DNA of 64,000 nucleotides from Notolepis coatsorum (lineage: Eukaryota > Chordata > Actinopteri > Aulopiformes > Paralepididae): positions 125,836,561 through 125,900,560 of the forward strand of contig OZ020588.1 of the NCBI GenBank assembly GCA_963971535.1, read 5' to 3'. The notes beneath the pieces were generated by a model. The model ran no database searches. It was not told the DNA's origin and was given only the letters and a program-made list of their open reading frames with translations. Numbering within the stretch: the first letter of the stretch is position 1; each line of letters opens with the position of its first letter. Below are positions 60,376-64,000 of this stretch, one piece after another. The translations under genes were made by a program, and so were the position numbers.

Positions 60376-60700
60376 AACATGCTAGGAGAGCGACTTCCGG
60401 TGTCAACAGAGCATGCCGTGTTCGGGCCCTGCTAGACTTCCGGGTTTACAAGGAACGACCATTTTGGGAATTGTAGTTTTTCTTGTTTTTTCTTGTCTGT
60501 TTGTTTACGTTTCACATGGAACCGCATATGATGCACAGGCTTGTTCATTCGGTTACAAAACGCTGGTTTTAGGTGAATTCCAGGCTATTGAGAGCTTGCG
60601 GAAAAGTACTGCATGGATTCCAAAGCGTTATTTCCAAGGTGAATGGGAACGCATGAACGTCGCTTGGAGCGATGACGTCACACGGTGTGCGCCATGAAGT
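60376..60700 (+). promoter_or_regulatory. Host-like promoter: ETS, YY1, ZNF143 and CRE motifs
   Basis: Two CTTCCGG ETS sites (60391, 60427), 'gaccattttggg' (YY1-like CCATTTT) and 'gggaattgtagtt' (inverse of the ZNF143/Staf core ACTACAATTCCC) lie within 90 bp. A TGACGTCA CRE follows at about 60672. This combination is typical of housekeeping-gene promoters. Motifs are read directly; activity is inferred. Confidence 0.5.
60413..60697 (+). CDS. Possible small membrane protein or chance ORF, 94 aa
   Basis: ATG at 60413, TGA at 60695-60697. Residues about 15-35 (TTILGIVVFLVFSCLFVYVSHG) form one hydrophobic helix that could be a signal anchor; the rest is polar. It overlaps the promoter-like motifs, so the frame may be fortuitous: the hydrophobic part is translated from 'ttgtagtttttcttgtttt'. 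No family is recognised. Confidence 0.25.
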   Translation: MPCSGPARLPGLQGTTILGIVVFLVFSCLFVYVSHGTAYDAQACSFGYKTLVLGEFQAIESLRKSTAWIPKRYFQGEWERMNVAWSDDVTRCAP

Positions 60701-60869
60701 TATGAGTTTGATATGAAGCTATCCATGGGCTAACGTGAAGCTTAATATGCCCGAGGCCGAGGGTGTATGAAATCCATGTTTAGTTATCTTTTTTTATTTT
60801 TATGTGGGGGCAAATTATAAGGTTATTCAATAACTGAGAATAACTATTAGGACGACGTCAGCACAACAG

Positions 60870-60886
60870 CTTGTCCGGTGAGTATG
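60870..60886 (+). other. Strong 5' splice-donor candidate
   Basis: TTGTCCG|GTGAGTATG with the exon ending at 60877. It lies about 450 bp downstream of the promoter-like cluster, as expected for a first exon. Confidence 0.4.
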
Positions 60887-61459
60887 AAAATCCTAAATAT
60901 AGATGCAGGACACAACTATCGTCACAGTTACAGTGAATTACAACTATCTCAGATCACTAGAGTGTTTATGTTGCTTTAATATACACGTTATAAATCACAT
61001 AAAGCTAATCTCAGTGTCTGTCTCAGATTGTTGCATCTGTGAGCACACCGGTAGACTCGATCATCATAAATAGCTGCCTACATCTTAGAATCTGCACGAG
61101 GCTAGTGATAAGGCAAACATGCTAAGTTTATTCAACGAATCATTTCTATTACAATTTATGAGTAACACACACTTACTCCCATTATAGGCAATTAGACCTT
61201 ATAAGCTTTTACAATTATGTTTAAAAATAAGAGGTTTAGATCAACAAGATCTAAAAGCTAAAGAAAGAATAACAACAACCTTTCTTTGGAGATAATAAAT
61301 AATTGCAGATAATGTTTAGATGAGGCCAAATCATGCCTCCTCTTTTCTACAGTAACCAAAATGAGATATGTATATTTTGTGAGATGATGAAATAGATGAA
61401 GACTAGATGAACTCAAAATCAAGGAGAACACACTCAAAATGGTCTTAGAGGAGTGGAAA

Positions 61460-61560
61460 ATTAACATGTTTTTTTGTGTTTACAGGAAGCAAGCTCACCC
61501 AGAGGAAAACTAAAGAAAATATTGGGAAATTAACATGTTTTGTGTTTGCAGGAACCGAGC
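61460..61560 (+). other. Tandem 3' splice-acceptor-like sites
   Basis: 'ttaacatg(t)n gtgttt a/g cag ga' occurs twice, with AG at 61484-61485 and 61550-61551. Both have a good T-rich tract. They could serve an exon following the donor at 60877. No coding frame is obvious downstream. Confidence 0.3.
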
Positions 61561-62133
61561 AGACAGCCAAGAGGCAGACAGATTTGGCTCTGGGTCGGGG
61601 TGCAGAGCAGTGTAGACACTCAAATTGCATCACAAAAGACTGAAACTCCAATGATTTGCATCTGAACACAGACAGGACACAGACTGAGTGATACCAGCTG
61701 CAGTCATGTAAATTGAGACCCCAAACTAATCTACATTTGAACACAAAAATCAACCAGGATGGTGTGGAGCTGAAAGACAATGCAAATAGCAGAGAGGACT
61801 CTGACCACACCTAGAGACTCAACTTAGTATAGTAGGAATGAAATGTTTTAAAATGAACATACCCTTGTTCATTTATTTAACATGAATTAGACACAGGTGA
61901 TGATGTTGCAGTCATGAAAGTCTACCTAATTCCCATACTAACAGAATAACTAACCAGTTGTTTTCATCATCTCTTTTCAAGAAGGCACACAAATTAGAGA
62001 TATGATTTCTGAATAAAACCAGACAAACCATAAGTGCCCGAGATGAAAGATTAATGATGAAAACAACTTAACTTGCAATCTCCTCCTTCTATTCTCTGCT
62101 TATAACAAACTCCTTGCTATTTCAAATACTTTC
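61561..62133. other. Unassigned
   Basis: No long open frame, ends or tandem repeats recognised. Confidence 0.2.
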
Positions 62134-63561
62134 TGTTGTGAAGGGCCAGATTAAACTGAATATATATATTTATTTATATATATATATTTAATTGTATTTG
62201 TATATTCTCTAATATTCCCTGATATCCCTTGTATATTCCTTGTACAATATGCATTGAATATCCATTCTAGCCTACTGAACATCCCATAATAGTCTCCATT
62301 CTACTATTGGTCGAGACCTTGGTGCCAGGCTGCCATACCCCCCAGACCCAGTTCAAACGTACCGCTCAACATGTACGAACAAGTCCTAGTTCCGCGTAGG
62401 AATCTGGCTACCGCACCACTAATGGTACTATTTGTTCATAGTGCGTATATATACTGCGCTACTAAAGTAGGACTTTCTTTTAGTCCAGTTTCTTACCCTC
62501 CAATAGAGTGATAGACGTAAAGCCTCCCCGCGACGCCACGTGTGGGAGTAAGGCCAAGTTCGGCCTACCATCGGTATTGAGACATCGTGTATATTAATAT
62601 TTGAATAGTCATATTTGGCACTATATCGTCGAGTTGGACGTAGTCTATTAAGCTAATAATAGTCTATTCATATGTAGTGCTTCGTGCGGTGAGAATACTA
62701 TCGTAGTCAGTACCCCCATCGTTTCGGGTAGAACTGGCTGCTTATCCAGGGTGGCCGACCCCATGTGAGGCTGCACCCGAGGAGCCCCAGAGCCGATGAG
62801 CGAGTGGACCTGCATACCGGATTATTCTCCCGACGACAGCCCGCCTTCCCAGGCACGGATTATGCTTTGTATACAGTGATTATTCTATGGATAAAGACCA
62901 ACACTGCCGTGTGTTGGAAACCCCCCCCCGGAGAGGACGACAGGTGAGGAGACGCTCTACACGACGAGGTCGCTTCACGTCTCTCCATCGTGGACCGGAG
63001 GAAGCCGGCCCACAGAGAGTCCAACTGCTTTCATCTGTGGATCGAGGATCGCTGAGGCACCGAGCCGCACAACCGTGGGTTCTCCCAGGATACCCTCGGC
63101 CAGACGGATACAGCCAGACTCTACCCCCCCCCCCCCCCTTCTCCAGTTGTCTTACAAGCGACCGGAATTACCCCCTAGTGTATCCAGTTCTACAATCATT
63201 AAAGTATCATTGCTATTATTCCTTAAATATTCCAGGTTGTATATTTACCGCCTGCGCCACCAGAGATTGGACGTTCTCTATTTATATACCAACGAATACT
63301 CATTTGCCATAAAAGTGCATCCTATTCAAATCATAAATGTAATTAAGTGATTGCTCTACATACCTTTTGCTATGTATTAATTATTATTAAACGCAGACTT
63401 TCGACTTGGTACATTTGTGTTGGATCGTTTCGTCTACGTGGGAGTGTTTACCATAATTATTTATGCCTAGTACTGGGTGGCCAGAGTCTAAAGTACAAGA
63501 GGTAGTGGTAGTAAGTATCATATCTAACAATACAGTCAGGGAATTGTACCCCTCAGTTACA
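62134..63561 (+). repeat. Probable LTR of a BEL/Pao- or Gypsy-type element, about 1.4 kb
   Basis: Candidate start TGTTGTGAAGGGCC and end CCTCAGTTACA. It contains a TATA-like 'gcgtatatatactgcg' (62444) and ATTAAA (about 63385). Immediately after it comes ATTGGTCCTTCGAGCCGGAT, a primer-binding-like sequence. The second LTR lies outside the window, so the boundaries are provisional. Confidence 0.5.
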
Positions 63562-63585
63562 ATTGGTCCTTCGAGCCGGATGGTA
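63562..63585 (+). other. Primer-binding-site candidate
   Basis: ATTGGTCCTTCGAGCCGGAT directly follows the LTR end CA. The TGG start and T-loop-like 'ttcgag' suit annealing to a tRNA 3' end. Confidence 0.45.
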
Positions 63586-63629
63586 ATTAGTGTAATATTA
63601 ATATAGTGTTATTAATATTGAAATGGCCT

Positions 63630-64000
63630 ATGATGAACACTCCACGAAACGATCCTCCTAACCAACGCCCGCAGCGCGAACGACGGCTCCCTCAGTACTT
63701 AGAGGCTTACGCTGTCAGTCAACAACCTAGTCTTCTACTAACAGTAAACGCGGTAAAACTAGAAAGTAAAAGTATGTCTAACCCCAACGCCCAGACTACC
63801 CCGACCATAGAGGCCCCTACGGGTTCTAATGTAACTGACCAAGCTCACGGTGGGGACCAGTGGGAACCAGACATGACTCCACACCCCGCCAGTACTGAAG
63901 AAGTAGTCCCCGATGAGTCCCGGGAGGAATACAACGCTACCGAGAGAGAACTCGGCACGGAAGAAGACGGGGAGAGCACCGTGGAGATAGAGCTCCAAGG
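63630..64000 (+). CDS. Gag-like N-terminus of LTR retroelement, runs off the window
   Basis: Two adjacent in-frame ATGs (63630 and 63633) open a frame of at least 123 codons with no stop before the window ends. The start is basic and Arg-rich (RPQRERRLPQYLEAY), like the N-terminus of some retroelement polyproteins. It is followed by an acidic, Thr/Glu-rich stretch (STEEVVPDESREEYNATE). No Gag core is reached within the window. The short spacing to the primer-binding site supports the assignment. Confidence 0.5.
   Translation, partial: MMNTPRNDPPNQRPQRERRLPQYLEAYAVSQQPSLLLTVNAVKLESKSMSNPNAQTTPTIEAPTGSNVTDQAHGGDQWEPDMTPHPASTEEVVPDESREEYNATERELGTEEDGESTVEIELQ

Overview
The window reads as a gene-poor, transposon-saturated stretch of a ray-finned (teleost) fish nuclear genome. 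Supporting signs are L1/Tx1-like and L2/CR1-like LINEs with fish-type 3' tails, many hAT elements with 8-bp target-site duplications (TSDs), Gypsy-type and probable BEL/Pao-type LTRs, tRNA-derived SINEs, long dinucleotide and trinucleotide repeats, and frequent 'gctaacgtta'-type spacer. No rRNA, CRISPR, operon or bacterial-style gene organisation is visible. The family names are my recognition of motifs; no database search was run.

Layout: 1-1600 holds a minus-strand L1 ORF1 relic. 2285-2470 is a SINE-like unit. 2513-5374 is a 5'-truncated L2 LINE with a long open RT frame. From 5412 to 44435 lies what looks like one LTR (TG...CA, 5-bp flank AAAAC on both sides) split by about 38.5 kb of nested insertions. 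The outermost filler has Harbinger-like ends (5727 and 44239). Inside are a LINE split by a 3.2-kb hAT (8246-11443), an L1 (from about 13080) broken by an LTR element (13212-18449, itself broken by an L2-like LINE), a 1.03-kb hAT (21344-22372), a 12-kb hAT-bounded block (24328-36555) and a second LTR element (36656-39858). The 12-kb block contains another hAT, a third L1, a Kolobok-like element, a palindrome and a SINE. Two long foldback palindromes, a tandem duplication and another broken L1 fill 39859-44066.

44440-48222 is a 41-bp minisatellite in which three different hAT families have landed at the same octamer CTGTAGAG. 48737-52245 is an L1 with an 878-codon RT frame. 53332-58878 is a hAT carrying inside it a complete 3.56-kb hAT (55027-58590). 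That inner hAT has matching ends, an exact 8-bp TSD and a two-exon, apparently intact BED/hAT transposase of about 615 aa, and is the best functional gene candidate in the window. 58967-62133 has no clear repeat identity; it contains divergent tandem repeats and a host-like promoter with a splice donor. From about 62134 an LTR leads into a gag-like frame running off the end.

How the parts relate: they do not form a pathway. The logic is serial insertion, and TSDs plus interrupted frames allow a relative order of events to be read. Only the 55-58.6 kb hAT and perhaps the terminal LTR element look capable of current activity.
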